From Salinarimonas sp. (GTDB taxonomy: Bacteria > Pseudomonadota > Alphaproteobacteria > Rhizobiales > Beijerinckiaceae), in NCBI RefSeq assembly GCF_040111675.1, contig NZ_CP157794.1, positions 2,315,501-2,379,500 on the forward strand: DNA of 64,000 nt, read 5' to 3'. The notes under the pieces were generated by a model. The model was not told where the DNA came from. It made no database searches and saw only the letters and a program-made list of their open reading frames with translations. Positions 26,524 through 35,800 of the stretch are shown one piece after another. Position 1 is the first letter of the stretch. The number at the start of each line of letters is the position of its first letter. Position numbers and translations under genes: made by a program.

Positions 26524-27725
26524 CGGCGGGTCTCTCGTGATGCAGGCCTCTGCGCCCCGCCCCGCACGCCCTCCAGCGCCAGCGCGAGCGCCAGGCAGCC
26601 GGCGGCGACGAGGAAGAGCAGGGCGTAGTCGCCGGTGGCGGCGAAGAGGAAGGAGAAGCCGTATGCGCCCGCCGCCTGCATCAGCGCGAAGGAGGCGGTG
26701 GCGCGGCTCCAGGCGGCTTGCTGGCGATCCGGCGCCGCGGCGAGGATCTCCCGGACGCGGCCGAGGACGAGGGGGACGATGCCCGGCGTGAAAGCGCCGG
26801 CGAGGGTCGCCGAGACGATCACCACGGCGTAGATCTCCGTGACGGCCAGCGCGCCGATGGCGAGGAGCTGCACGGCGAGAGAGGCCCTCAGCGTCGCGGA
26901 GAACCCGATTCGGTCCGCGACGGCGCCGAGCGTGAAAGGCCCCGCGACCGCTCCGAGACCGAAGGCGATCCAGGCCATCGCCCCCGCGGCGAAGCCCCCG
27001 GCGGATCCCCGCGCCACGAAATCGACGAGGAAGACCATGTGCGGTACGAGCCCGGCGGCGTTGAGCCCGTATTGCGCATAGAGCAGCCGCAACGCCCGGC
27101 CCTGGTCCTGCGGCGCCCGGGCGTCGGCGGGGGCCGGCGGCGCGTTCGCGGGCCAGCTGCGCCAGGTGACGAGCGCGAGGAGCGTCGCCGCCGCGCCGAG
27201 CGCGATCCAGGTCGTCGCGAGACCCGCGCCGAGCAGCCAGGGGATCAGCGTGCCGGAGAGAGCGGCGCCGAGCCCGACTCCGGTGAAGATGATCCCGCTG
27301 GCACGGCCCCGGCTTTCGGCAGGGACGCCCGGCAGGATCGACGGCGCGGCGATCGCCATCAGCGCCCCGCCGGAAAGGCCCGCGGCGAAGCGCCAGAGGA
27401 AGTACCAGGCGAAGGAGAGCGGCGCGGCGCAGGCGAAGAAGGAGAGGGCGGCGAGCGCCATCATGCCGCGCAGCATCGCGCGCGCGCCGATCGTTCGGAC
27501 GCCCCGCGGCGCCAGCAGCGCGCCGGCGAGATAGCCGGCGAGATTGGCCGCCCCGAGATAGAACGCGTCCTCCGCCGCGAACCAGCCCCGCTCGATCAGC
27601 ACCGGGATGAGCGGGGTATAGGCGAAGCGCGCGAGCCCGATGCCGACGAGACTCGCGGCGACGCCGGCGAGGACGGGCCGCAGGGGGATCGGCGCGACGT
27701 GGCGTGCTGGAGCGGGAAGACGCAC
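26520..27725 (-). CDS. MFS transporter, YbfB/YjiJ type
   Basis: A 401-aa permease with about 12 hydrophobic segments. The N-terminal pattern GVAASLVGIGLARFAYTPLIP is characteristic of the YbfB/YjiJ group. No ATG is available; GTG 27725 is chosen because GGAG lies 6 bases upstream and the product begins just before the first membrane segment. The longer frame upstream is antisense to part of the LysR gene region and is not used. Its stop overlaps the next gene start as ATGA. Likely moves the substrate of the FAD and tautomerase proteins, or exports a product. Confidence 0.84.
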   Translation of the reverse strand: MRLPAPARHVAPIPLRPVLAGVAASLVGIGLARFAYTPLIPVLIERGWFAAEDAFYLGAANLAGYLAGALLAPRGVRTIGARAMLRGMMALAALSFFACAAPLSFAWYFLWRFAAGLSGGALMAIAAPSILPGVPAESRGRASGIIFTGVGLGAALSGTLIPWLLGAGLATTWIALGAAATLLALVTWRSWPANAPPAPADARAPQDQGRALRLLYAQYGLNAAGLVPHMVFLVDFVARGSAGGFAAGAMAWIAFGLGAVAGPFTLGAVADRIGFSATLRASLAVQLLAIGALAVTEIYAVVIVSATLAGAFTPGIVPLVLGRVREILAAAPDRQQAAWSRATASFALMQAAGAYGFSFLFAATGDYALLFLVAAGCLALALALEGVRGGAQRPASRETRR

Positions 27726-27838
27726 GAGATCTCCGGCGTGGCGATGTCGTACGATCTTAGGTGTCGCGTGCCCGGTTCGAGAAATAGGAAAGCGCGAGGG
27801 GGCATCGGCCCGAGCGATGGCGTGGGATCGCGCGGCCG

Positions 27839-28738
27839 CTATTCGGCGGCGCGGATCGTCGTCGACCCGTTCCGCAGCCGCATCAGGAAGGCGCGCAGCG
27901 TGCGCGGCTCGAAGGCGCCGGCGCGGCGGATGAAGAGCGTCTCGACCCTGGCGATCTCGGGCGCCAGCGCGTGCGTGGCGACGAGCCCCGCGCGGCGGGC
28001 CGTCTCGACGGCGCCCTTGGGCAGGAGCCCGATCCCGAGACCGGCCCCGATGCAGGCGAGGACGCCCTCCAGGGTGCCGAGCTCGTGCCGGCGCAGCACG
28101 GCGACGCCCCGCTCGGCCAGCAGCCGCTCCAGGCGGTCCCGATAGGAGCAGCCCTCCTTGAAGACGACGATCCGCACGCCCTCCGCGCTCCCCGGGGGCT
28201 CCGCTCCCGCGGCGCCGGGGCTGGTCACGAGGACGAGCTCCTCGCGGAAGACCACCTCCTGGACGAGCCGCGTGTCCGAGCAGGGTCCGCTGACCAGGGC
28301 GGCGTCGAGCTCGCCCGCGAGGACGGCCGCGACGAGGTCGGCGGTCGGGCCGGTGCGCAGCACGAGCTCGACCTCGGGGAAGGCGCGGGTGAAGTCGGGG
28401 AGGATGGCGGGCAGGCGCAACGCCGCCGTGGTCTCCATCGAGCCGATCCGCAACGCCCCGCCCGGCGTCTCGGCATCGTCGAGAGCCTGCCCGGCCTCCC
28501 GCAGGGCGGCCTCGACCCGATGGGCGAAGGGCAGGAGGAGCCGGCCCGTCCGGGTCGGCGTGACCCCTCGGCTGTGGCGCTCGAAGAGCGGCGCGCCGAC
28601 CGCGTCCTCGAAGGCGCGCAGCCGGCTCGTGACGTTCGGCTGGACGGTGTTCAGCGCGGCGGCGGCCCGGCTGAGGCTGCCGGCGCGCGCGATCGCGGCG
28701 AGGAGAAGGAGCCCGTTCGGATCGATCGCGCCCGGCAC
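27839..28738 (-). CDS. LysR-family transcriptional regulator
   Basis: A 299-aa LTTR. The helix-turn-helix is at residues 15-40 (AIARAGSLSRAAAALNTVQP) and the effector-binding domain follows from about residue 90 (GALRIGSMETTAALRLPAIL). It lies 113 bases upstream of the MFS gene on the same strand, so it probably controls the MFS-FAD-tautomerase operon. LysR genes are often divergent from their targets; here the arrangement is tandem. Effector unknown. Confidence 0.92.
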   Translation of the reverse strand: MPGAIDPNGLLLLAAIARAGSLSRAAAALNTVQPNVTSRLRAFEDAVGAPLFERHSRGVTPTRTGRLLLPFAHRVEAALREAGQALDDAETPGGALRIGSMETTAALRLPAILPDFTRAFPEVELVLRTGPTADLVAAVLAGELDAALVSGPCSDTRLVQEVVFREELVLVTSPGAAGAEPPGSAEGVRIVVFKEGCSYRDRLERLLAERGVAVLRRHELGTLEGVLACIGAGLGIGLLPKGAVETARRAGLVATHALAPEIARVETLFIRRAGAFEPRTLRAFLMRLRNGSTTIRAAE

Positions 28739-28838
28739 GGTTCAGCTCCACTCAGGTTGCGACAGCTTTCGTCTGCGCGAGAGAGTAGTCTCGCCGCGGC
28801 GCTCGTCAAGCAGTCCGGAGCGGGCGTCCCTCTCCCTG

Positions 28839-29756
28839 CTACCGATCCGGCACGAACGGCGTCCCCAGCGACCCCGGCGCGCCGACGGCCCTCCCACGCC
28901 TGATCGACAGCAGCACGAGCGCGAGGATCGTCGCGAGATAGGGCGCGGCGGCCAGGAGCTGGGAGGGCAGCGCGACCTGGGCCGCCTGGGCGTGGAGCTG
29001 GAGCACCGTCGCCGCGCCGAAGACGAGCGCGCCGACGAGCGCCCAGGTCGGCCGCCAGGCGGCGAAGACGACGAGGGCCACCGCGATCCAGCCGCGGCCG
29101 GCGGTCATGTTCGGCGACCAGAAGCGGGTGTAGACGAGCGAGAGATAGGCCCCCGCGAGCCCGGCGCAAAGCCCGCCGAAGATCACGGCGTAGACGCGCA
29201 TCTTCAGGACGGGCAGGCCCAGCGCATGGGCTGAGGCGTGGTTCTCGCCGATCGAGCGCAGGCGCAGGCCCGAGCGGGTGCGCGCGAGGAAGTACGCGAC
29301 GCCGAGCACGAGGCCGAAGGCCACGTAGACGAGCGGGTCCTGCGAGAACAGCGCGTGGCCGACCAGCGGCAGGTCGGAGAGGACGGGGATCGGCCATTCC
29401 TCGACGCGCGGGCGCGTCTGCCCGACGAAGGGCGCGCCGATCAGGCCGGAAAGGCCGAGCCCGAAGATGGTGAGCGCGAGCCCCGCGCCGACCTGGTTCG
29501 CGGCGAAGCCGAGCACCGCCAGCGCGAACAAAGCCGCCATCAGCCCGCCCGCGGCCATGCCCATCAGGATTCCGATCAGGGTCGAATCGAAGCTGAAGGC
29601 GGCGGCGAAGGCGCAGACCGCGCCCATCGCCATCATGCCCTCGACGCCGAGATTGAGCACGCCCGCCCGCTCGGCGACCAGCTCGCCGATCGCCGCGATC
29701 AGGAGCGGCGTCGAGGCCGTCACGATGGTGAAGAGGATCGCCTCGAACGTCGTCAT
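28839..29756 (-). CDS. BMP-type ABC transporter permease (YufQ/NupQ-like)
   Basis: Second permease (305 aa) of a nucleoside-type importer. The sequence GELVAERAGVLNLGVEGMM near residue 25 is the signature of this BPD_transp_2 subgroup. About 8-9 membrane segments follow, with RSIGENHASAHALGLPV in the coupling loop near residue 195. ATG 29756 overlaps the upstream permease stop by four bases. Downstream comes the LysR cassette instead of the expected binding protein, which is at 21393-22466. Confidence 0.9.
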   Translation of the reverse strand: MTTFEAILFTIVTASTPLLIAAIGELVAERAGVLNLGVEGMMAMGAVCAFAAAFSFDSTLIGILMGMAAGGLMAALFALAVLGFAANQVGAGLALTIFGLGLSGLIGAPFVGQTRPRVEEWPIPVLSDLPLVGHALFSQDPLVYVAFGLVLGVAYFLARTRSGLRLRSIGENHASAHALGLPVLKMRVYAVIFGGLCAGLAGAYLSLVYTRFWSPNMTAGRGWIAVALVVFAAWRPTWALVGALVFGAATVLQLHAQAAQVALPSQLLAAAPYLATILALVLLSIRRGRAVGAPGSLGTPFVPDR

Positions 29757-30832
29757 GCGCGCGCCCCCGCCGGCTTCACGAGCCGCACCCGATAGCTCAC
29801 CAGCGCGTCCGCCGTGAGCACGCAGAGGAGGACGAGGCCCTGGAAGGCGACCGTGAGGTCGAAGGGCAGGCGCAACAGGATCTGCGCGTTCTCGCCGCCG
29901 ATGAAGGTGAGCGCCAGCACCAGACCCGCGGCGAGGATGCCGAAGGGGTTGAGCCGGCCGAGAAAGGCGACCGTGATCGCCGTGAAGCCGTAGCCCGGCG
30001 AGATGTCCGGGATCACCCGCCCGATCTGCCCGGATACCTCGGCGATGCCCGCGAGCCCGGCGAGGCCGCCCGAGATCAGGAACACGATCAGCGTCGTGCG
30101 CTTGGCCTCGAAGCCCGCGAAGCGCGCCGCCCGCGGGGCGTCGCCGGTGAGCTTGAGCCGGTAGCCGAACAGCGTGCGCCCGAGCACGATCGCCGTCACC
30201 AGAACCGCGATCACGGCGAAGACGACGCCGACATGCACCCGGTCGAGGCCGGGGATCTCGGGCAGCCGCGCGGCGCTCTCGAAGACGACGGACTGGGGAA
30301 AGTTGAAGCCGCCGGGATCGCGCCAGGGCCCGCGGGCGAGCCAGTCGAGGAAGAGCTCGGCGATGTAGACGAGGAAGAGCGAGGTGAGGATCTCGCTCAC
30401 TCCGAAGCGGGTCTTCAGGAAGGCCGGCACCGCGCCCCAGGCCGCCCCGCCGACGATGCCCGCGAGCATCATCGCCGGCAGGAGCCAGGGGCCGGGATCG
30501 GTCCCGTGCGTGCCGAGCGCGAGCGCCGCCCCGGCGACGCCGCCCATGATGAATTGCCCCTCCGCGCCGATGTTCCACAGCCCCGCGCGGAAGCAGTAGG
30601 ACAGGCCGATGGCGATGAGGATCAGCGGCGTCGCCTTGACCAGCATGGCGCGCAGGGACCACGGATCCGTCAGCGGCTGGAGGATGTAGACCTCGAAGGC
30701 CGAGACCGGCGAGCGCCCGATCAGCGCCACCACCAGCCCCGCCACCAGGAAGGCGACGAGGAGCGCCGCCAGCGGGGCGAGCGCGCGGGCGACGGGGGAG
30801 GGGTCCTGCCGGGGGATCAGCTCCATGCGCAT
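29753..30832 (-). CDS. BMP-type ABC transporter permease (YufP/NupP-like)
   Basis: First permease (359 aa). After a hydrophobic N-terminus it carries KATPLILIAIGLSYCFRAGL and NIGAEGQFIMGGVAGA near residues 70-95, the matching signature to GVLNLGVEGMM in its partner. Further on, GYRLKLTGDAPRAARFAGF is the cytoplasmic coupling loop. The start ATG shares one base with the ATPase stop (TGATG). Inner membrane; forms the channel with the neighbouring permease. Confidence 0.9.
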   Translation of the reverse strand: MRMELIPRQDPSPVARALAPLAALLVAFLVAGLVVALIGRSPVSAFEVYILQPLTDPWSLRAMLVKATPLILIAIGLSYCFRAGLWNIGAEGQFIMGGVAGAALALGTHGTDPGPWLLPAMMLAGIVGGAAWGAVPAFLKTRFGVSEILTSLFLVYIAELFLDWLARGPWRDPGGFNFPQSVVFESAARLPEIPGLDRVHVGVVFAVIAVLVTAIVLGRTLFGYRLKLTGDAPRAARFAGFEAKRTTLIVFLISGGLAGLAGIAEVSGQIGRVIPDISPGYGFTAITVAFLGRLNPFGILAAGLVLALTFIGGENAQILLRLPFDLTVAFQGLVLLCVLTADALVSYRVRLVKPAGARA

Positions 30833-32421
30833 CACACGCCCTCCCGCTCGGTCTCGGCGGGCGCGCCGTGCGCCGTCTCGGCCCCGGCGACGCCCATCAT
30901 CTCGAGGCCGATCGCCTCGCGGCTCCACTCCGACACCGGCCTGAGACGCGAGAGCCGCCCGTCGGAGATCACCGCCATCCGGTCGGCGATCTCGAACAAT
31001 TCGTCGAGATCCTGGCTGACCACGAGCACGGCGGCCCCCTTCGCCGCGAGGTCGACCAGCGCCTGGCGGATGAGCCGCGCCGCGCCCGCGTCGACGCCCC
31101 AGGTGGGCTGGTCGACGACGAGGAGCTTGGGCCCGCGCAGGATCTCGCGGCCGACGACGAATTTCTGCAGGTTTCCGCCCGAGAGCTTGCGCGCCGCGGG
31201 GTCGCCCCCCGGCGCGCGCACGTCGAAATGCCCGATCACCGAGCGCGCGAGACGCCCGGCCGCGTCGAAGGCGACGAAGCCCGCCTTCACGAGCCCGCTC
31301 GTGGCGTGGTGCGAGAGCACGGTGTTCTCGGCGAGCCCGTGGCTCGGCGCCGCCGCGTGGCCGAGCCGCTCCTCCGGCACGAAGGCCGCGCCGAGCCGCC
31401 GGCGCGCGTCGATGCCCAGCCGCCCGGCGCCCGTGCCCGCGACGACGACGTCCCCCGCGTTGGGCGCGAGCCGCTCGCCCGAGAGCGCGGCGAAGAGCTC
31501 GCTCTGGCCCTCGCCCGCGACGCCGGCGATGCCGACGACCTCGCCCGCGCGCACCTCGAGCGCGATGTCGCGCAGCGCCTTGCCGTGCAGCGCCTCGGGG
31601 GGCAGCGAGAGATGCTCGACCCGCAGCACCTCCTCGCCCGTGCCCTTCGAGAGATGCGCGCGGACCTCGCCGACCTCCGTCCCGACCATGAGCGCGGCGA
31701 TCTCGCGGGCGCTCTTCGCCCGCGGGTCGAGGGTCGCCACCACCTTGCCGCCGCGCAGGATCGTCGCCGCGCGGCAGAGCCGGCGCACCTCCTCGAGCTT
31801 GTGCGAGATGTAGAGGATCGCCGTGCCCTCCTCGGAGAGGCGGGTGAGCGTCTCGAACAGCCGCTCGCTCTCCTGGGGGGTCAGCACCGAGGTCGGCTCG
31901 TCCAGCACGACGAGGCGGGGCTTCTGCAGGAGGCAGCGCACGATCTCGATGCGCTGGCGCTCGCCCGCCGACAGCGTCCAGACCGACCGGTCCGGCTCGA
32001 GCGCGAGGCCGTAGCCCTTCGAGACCTCGGCGAGCTCCTTGCGCACCGCCTCGAACGGCCGCTCGGGCAGCGCGACGGCGACGTTCTCCGCCACCGTCAT
32101 CTCCTCGAACAGCGAGAAGTGCTGGAACACCATGCCGATGCCGAGCCGGCGCGCCTCGACCGGCGAGCCGATCGCCACCGGCCGCCCTTCCCACAGGATC
32201 TCGCCGGCGGTCGGCTCGATCACCCCGTAGAGGATCTTCACCAGCGTCGACTTGCCCGCGCCGTTCTCGCCGAGAAGCGCGTGGATCTCGCCCGGCGCGA
32301 GGGCGAGGTCGATGGAATCGTTGGCGAGGAGGTCGCCGTAGCGCTTCGAGACGCCGCGCAGGGAGACCAGCGCGGGCGCCTCGGCGGCGGGGGAAGGGGA
32401 GGCGGGAGCGGTGTCGGCCAA
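30832..32421 (-). CDS. ABC transporter ATP-binding protein, two fused domains (YufO/NupO-like)
   Basis: A 529-aa protein with two ABC domains in tandem, as usual for sugar/nucleoside importers. Domain 1: Walker A GENGAGKST near residue 54, LSAGERQRIEIVR and VVLDEPTSVLTP. Domain 2 starts near residue 275; its P-loop is altered (GVAGEGQSEL), typical of this family, and its signature LSGGNLQKF near residue 415 is intact. It heads the ABC operon; the quinone oxidoreductase gene ends 13 bases beyond its start on the same strand, so the operon may begin further upstream. Confidence 0.92.
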   Translation of the reverse strand: MADTAPASPSPAAEAPALVSLRGVSKRYGDLLANDSIDLALAPGEIHALLGENGAGKSTLVKILYGVIEPTAGEILWEGRPVAIGSPVEARRLGIGMVFQHFSLFEEMTVAENVAVALPERPFEAVRKELAEVSKGYGLALEPDRSVWTLSAGERQRIEIVRCLLQKPRLVVLDEPTSVLTPQESERLFETLTRLSEEGTAILYISHKLEEVRRLCRAATILRGGKVVATLDPRAKSAREIAALMVGTEVGEVRAHLSKGTGEEVLRVEHLSLPPEALHGKALRDIALEVRAGEVVGIAGVAGEGQSELFAALSGERLAPNAGDVVVAGTGAGRLGIDARRRLGAAFVPEERLGHAAAPSHGLAENTVLSHHATSGLVKAGFVAFDAAGRLARSVIGHFDVRAPGGDPAARKLSGGNLQKFVVGREILRGPKLLVVDQPTWGVDAGAARLIRQALVDLAAKGAAVLVVSQDLDELFEIADRMAVISDGRLSRLRPVSEWSREAIGLEMMGVAGAETAHGAPAETEREGV

Positions 32422-32434
32422 GGTCGTCGGGGTC

Positions 32435-33406
32435 TCAGGGCGTGAGGACGGTCGCGCCGGTGGTCTTACGCCCTTCCAGCGCGCGATGCACGTCCCCGAC
32501 GTCGGACAGCTTGGCGCGGGCGTGGATCGGGATCTCGACCGCGCCGCTCTTCACGACGGCGAAGAGATCCTCGGCCGTGGCGACGAGGTCGGCGCGCTTG
32601 GCGACATAGGTGAACAGCGTCGGCCGCGTCGCGAAGAGCGAGCCCTTCTGGGCCAGCATCATCAGGTCGAAGCCCTCGACCTTGCCCGAGGCCGAGCCGT
32701 AGCTCGCGAACATGCCGAGCGGGGCGAGGCAGTCGAGCGAGCCGGGGAAGGTCGCCTTGCCCACGCCGTCGTAGACCACCTGGCACTTGGCGCCGGCGGT
32801 GATCTCGGCGACGCGCTCGGGGAAGCTCTCCTTGGAATAGTCGACGACGTGGTCGCAGCCCTTGGAGCGCGCGAGCTCGCCCTTCTCGGCCGAGCCCACC
32901 GTGCCGATCACGGTGGCGCCGAGATGCTTCGCCCATTGCACCAGGATGAGCCCGACGCCGCCGGCCGCCGCGTGCACCAGCACGGTGTCCCCGGCCTTCA
33001 CGCGGTAGGTGCGGCGCAGCAGGTACTGCGCGGTCATGCCCTTGAGCATCATCGCCGCCGCCTGCTCGTCGGAGACGCCGTCCGGGATCTTCACCAGCCG
33101 GTCGGCGTCGATCAGCCGCTCCTCGGCATAGGCGCCGAGCCCCGCCGCATAGGCGACGCGGTCGCCCGGGGCGACGTCGGTGACGCCCTCGCCCACGGCC
33201 TCGACCACGCCCGCGCCCTCGTTGCCGGGCGTGAAGGGCAGGGGGGCCGGATAGGCGCCGGTGCGGAAATAGACGTCGATGAAGTTCACCCCGATCGCCG
33301 TGTGGCGGACGCGGGCCTGCCCCGGCCCGGGCGCGCCGATCTCGACCTCCTCGTAGGCCATCACCTCGGGGCCGCCCACGGCGTGAATGCGAATCGCCTT
33401 CGTCAT
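32435..33406 (-). CDS. NADPH:quinone oxidoreductase-like zinc-independent MDR protein
   Basis: A 323-aa medium-chain dehydrogenase/reductase of the quinone oxidoreductase (QorA) group. Features: GVNFIDVYFRTGAYP near residue 45, TPGNEGAGVVEAVGEGV near residue 63 and the nucleotide-binding HAAAGGVGLILVQWAK near residue 147. The catalytic-zinc ligands of alcohol dehydrogenases are absent, as in QorA. GGAGGAG precedes ATG 33406. It reduces quinones with NADPH in characterised relatives. Thirteen bases separate it from the downstream ABC ATPase gene. Confidence 0.92.
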   Translation of the reverse strand: MTKAIRIHAVGGPEVMAYEEVEIGAPGPGQARVRHTAIGVNFIDVYFRTGAYPAPLPFTPGNEGAGVVEAVGEGVTDVAPGDRVAYAAGLGAYAEERLIDADRLVKIPDGVSDEQAAAMMLKGMTAQYLLRRTYRVKAGDTVLVHAAAGGVGLILVQWAKHLGATVIGTVGSAEKGELARSKGCDHVVDYSKESFPERVAEITAGAKCQVVYDGVGKATFPGSLDCLAPLGMFASYGSASGKVEGFDLMMLAQKGSLFATRPTLFTYVAKRADLVATAEDLFAVVKSGAVEIPIHARAKLSDVGDVHRALEGRKTTGATVLTP

Positions 33407-33565
33407 GTCGTCGTCTCCTCCGTTGCGGCGATCATAGGAAGAGCCGCGGCGGCGCGGCAATGCCGAACCGGTCCGGTGCCGGGGACGGTTCAGGCATGGG
33501 GCGTGCCATCGCGCGCACGGGTCGGGGGCGTCGCCGCGCGACCCGAGCGCGGACGCCGGATGTCC

Positions 33566-35752
33566 TCAGGCCGCCCCGGCCGCGCGCCACGTGCCGAGCA
33601 GCGCGTCGATGCCGCCGGCCGGCATCGGCCGGGCCAGCAGATAGCCCTGCAGCTGGTGGCAGCCGAGCGCCTGGAGGAAACGCTGCTGCTCCTTGGTCTC
33701 GACGCCCTCCGCCGTGACGGTGAGGCCGAGCGCCCGGCCCAGATGCACGATCGAATGCACCAGGATCGCGCTCTCGCCGGTCGCTTCCATGCTCTCCAGG
33801 AAGGAGCGGTCGATCTTGATCTTGTCGAAGGCGAAGCGGCGCAGATAGATCAGCGAGGAATAGCCGGTGCCGAAATCGTCGAGGGCGAGGTTCACGCCCT
33901 TGGCGCGCAGCTGCATCATCGCCGCCTCGGCCGCGTCGGCGTCCTCGACCACGACGCCCTCGGTGAGCTCGAGCTCGAGCCGCGTCGGGTCGAAGCCGGT
34001 CTCGTCGATGATGCGTCCCACCGTGTCGACGTAGTCGCGCTGGCGGAACTGGATCGGCGAGACGTTGACCGCGATGCGCAGCCCCGGCCAGCGCCGCCCG
34101 TCGTGGCAGGCGCGGCGCAGCACCCAGTCGCCGAGCGGCAGGATCAGCCCGCTCTGCTCGGCCAGGGCGACGAAGCGGTCGGGCTGGATCAGGCCCTTCT
34201 CCGGGTGGTTCCAGCGCACCAGCGCCTCGAGCGCGACAACCTCGTTGCGGTCGGCGGAGAAGATCGGCTGGTAGTGCAGCTCGAGCGCGTCCTGGGCGAT
34301 GGCGTCGCGCAGGTCGTCGGCGACGAGCTTGCGCATGCGGATCGCCTCGTCCATCCGCCGCTCGAAGAAGGAATAGCGATTCCGGCCGTCGTTCTTGGCC
34401 TGGTAGAGCGCGGTGTCGGCGAGCCGCATCAGCGTCTCGCGGTCGCTCGCGTCCTCGGGCGCCAGCGCGATGCCGATGGACACGCCCACGCTCACCGCGG
34501 AATGCTCGATCTCGAAGGGCTCGGCGATGGCCTCCAGGACGCGCTTGGCGAGGGCCTCGGCGCCGGCCGCGTCCTTGATCCCCGGCTGGATGACGGCGAA
34601 CTCGTCGCCGCCGAACCGGGCCAGCACGTCCGTGCCGCGCAGGAGACCCATCAGCCGTCGCGCCACCTGCTTGATCAGCTCGTCGCCGGCCTGGTGGCCG
34701 AACGCGTCGTTGACCTCCTTGAACCGGTCGAGGTCGAGGAACATCACCGCGAGCCCCTCGCCGGTGCGCGTCACGCGCGAGAGCTCCTGGTCGAGCCGCT
34801 GGCCGAAGAGGAGGCGGTTCGGCAGGCCCGAGAGATGGTCGCTGACCGCGAGGGTCTGGACGTGCTCCTGGGTCTGGGCGAGCTCGGTCGAGACGCGCCG
34901 CGCGTGCAGCACCGCGAGGCCGAGGAGGCACAGCGCGATGGCCGCCGGACCGACGGTGAAGGTGAGGATCTTGCCGCGCCAGGCCTGTCCCGGCCGCTCC
35001 GGCGTCCAGGCGACGTGGTAGACCGCCTCGCCGTTCGCCGCCGTGATGTCGAAGCCCCGCGCCGCATCGTCGATCGGCCCCGCGCCGACCATGAAGTTGC
35101 CGATGGCCTGGTCGATGGCGAGCGCCGCGAGCTCGTCGCGATTCATCGCCCGCAGGCCGACCGCCAGGGTGCCGCCTTCGCGGCCGATCTCCGAGATCGC
35201 GACCACCGCCACGATCCGTCCGTCGATGGCGGCGAGCGCCGGCTCGGCGACGCGCCGCAGGCTCTCGCCGATGTCGCCCTGCGCATCGAGGAGCGCGCGC
35301 CCCAGCAGATCGGCGACGGTCGCGGTGTCGAGGGAGAGCGCGGGGCGCGCGCCCGCCCCGCGCACCACGTCCGCGCTGCGGATGCGGCCGAGCGAATCGA
35401 GGGTGAAGACTCCCGTCGCGTCGAAGTGAGGGCGGGACAGAGCCAGGAAGGCCCCCGTCGCCGCGGGCGTGAGCGGCGCGGATCCCGCGGAGGCGCGCAA
35501 GGCCGCCTCGAGCGTCTCGGCATAGGCGTCGAGCTGGACGCCGATCACGGCCTTCATCCGGTCGCGCGCGGCGAGAGCGGCCGCGTTGTCCGCCTCGCGG
35601 CTGATCCACAGCAGCGCCGAGGCCGCCGTCATCACCACGACGACGAGAAGCGCCACCAGCGGCCACAGGAGCCGTGGAAGGAAGACGCGCGTCTCCGACG
35701 TGGAATGCAGCGGGGGGTGATGCATGGCCGTCCGTTTCTCGACGGGCATCAT
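33566..35752 (-). CDS. Membrane-bound GGDEF-EAL protein (cyclic di-GMP turnover)
   Basis: A protein of about 728 aa. TM1 (LLWPLVALLVVVVMTAASALL) precedes a periplasmic sensor region of about 230 residues, then TM2 (FTVGPAAIALCLLGLAVL). The GGDEF domain has the intact active site RFGGDEFAV and DLDRFKEVND. The EAL domain retains LEALVRW, NVSPIQF, LELTEG, DDFGTGYSSL, KIDRSF and TAEGVE, so both synthesis and breakdown of c-di-GMP are possible. The start is uncertain: ATG 35752, ATG 35725 or a GTG at 35800 right after the purN stop. It follows purN but is probably a separate function. Confidence 0.92.
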   Translation of the reverse strand: MMPVEKRTAMHHPPLHSTSETRVFLPRLLWPLVALLVVVVMTAASALLWISREADNAAALAARDRMKAVIGVQLDAYAETLEAALRASAGSAPLTPAATGAFLALSRPHFDATGVFTLDSLGRIRSADVVRGAGARPALSLDTATVADLLGRALLDAQGDIGESLRRVAEPALAAIDGRIVAVVAISEIGREGGTLAVGLRAMNRDELAALAIDQAIGNFMVGAGPIDDAARGFDITAANGEAVYHVAWTPERPGQAWRGKILTFTVGPAAIALCLLGLAVLHARRVSTELAQTQEHVQTLAVSDHLSGLPNRLLFGQRLDQELSRVTRTGEGLAVMFLDLDRFKEVNDAFGHQAGDELIKQVARRLMGLLRGTDVLARFGGDEFAVIQPGIKDAAGAEALAKRVLEAIAEPFEIEHSAVSVGVSIGIALAPEDASDRETLMRLADTALYQAKNDGRNRYSFFERRMDEAIRMRKLVADDLRDAIAQDALELHYQPIFSADRNEVVALEALVRWNHPEKGLIQPDRFVALAEQSGLILPLGDWVLRRACHDGRRWPGLRIAVNVSPIQFRQRDYVDTVGRIIDETGFDPTRLELELTEGVVVEDADAAEAAMMQLRAKGVNLALDDFGTGYSSLIYLRRFAFDKIKIDRSFLESMEATGESAILVHSIVHLGRALGLTVTAEGVETKEQQRFLQALGCHQLQGYLLARPMPAGGIDALLGTWRAAGAA

Positions 35753-35800
35753 CCCGAGCTTTCGTTCAGAAAGCGTTGCGGCGCGGCCGCCGGGCCGCAC

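Noticed and set aside
26520..28751. A 743-codon frame joining the MFS gene to sequence over the LysR gene
   Set aside because: The part above 27725 is LysR in another frame; GTG 27725 with GGAG upstream gives a normal MFS protein.
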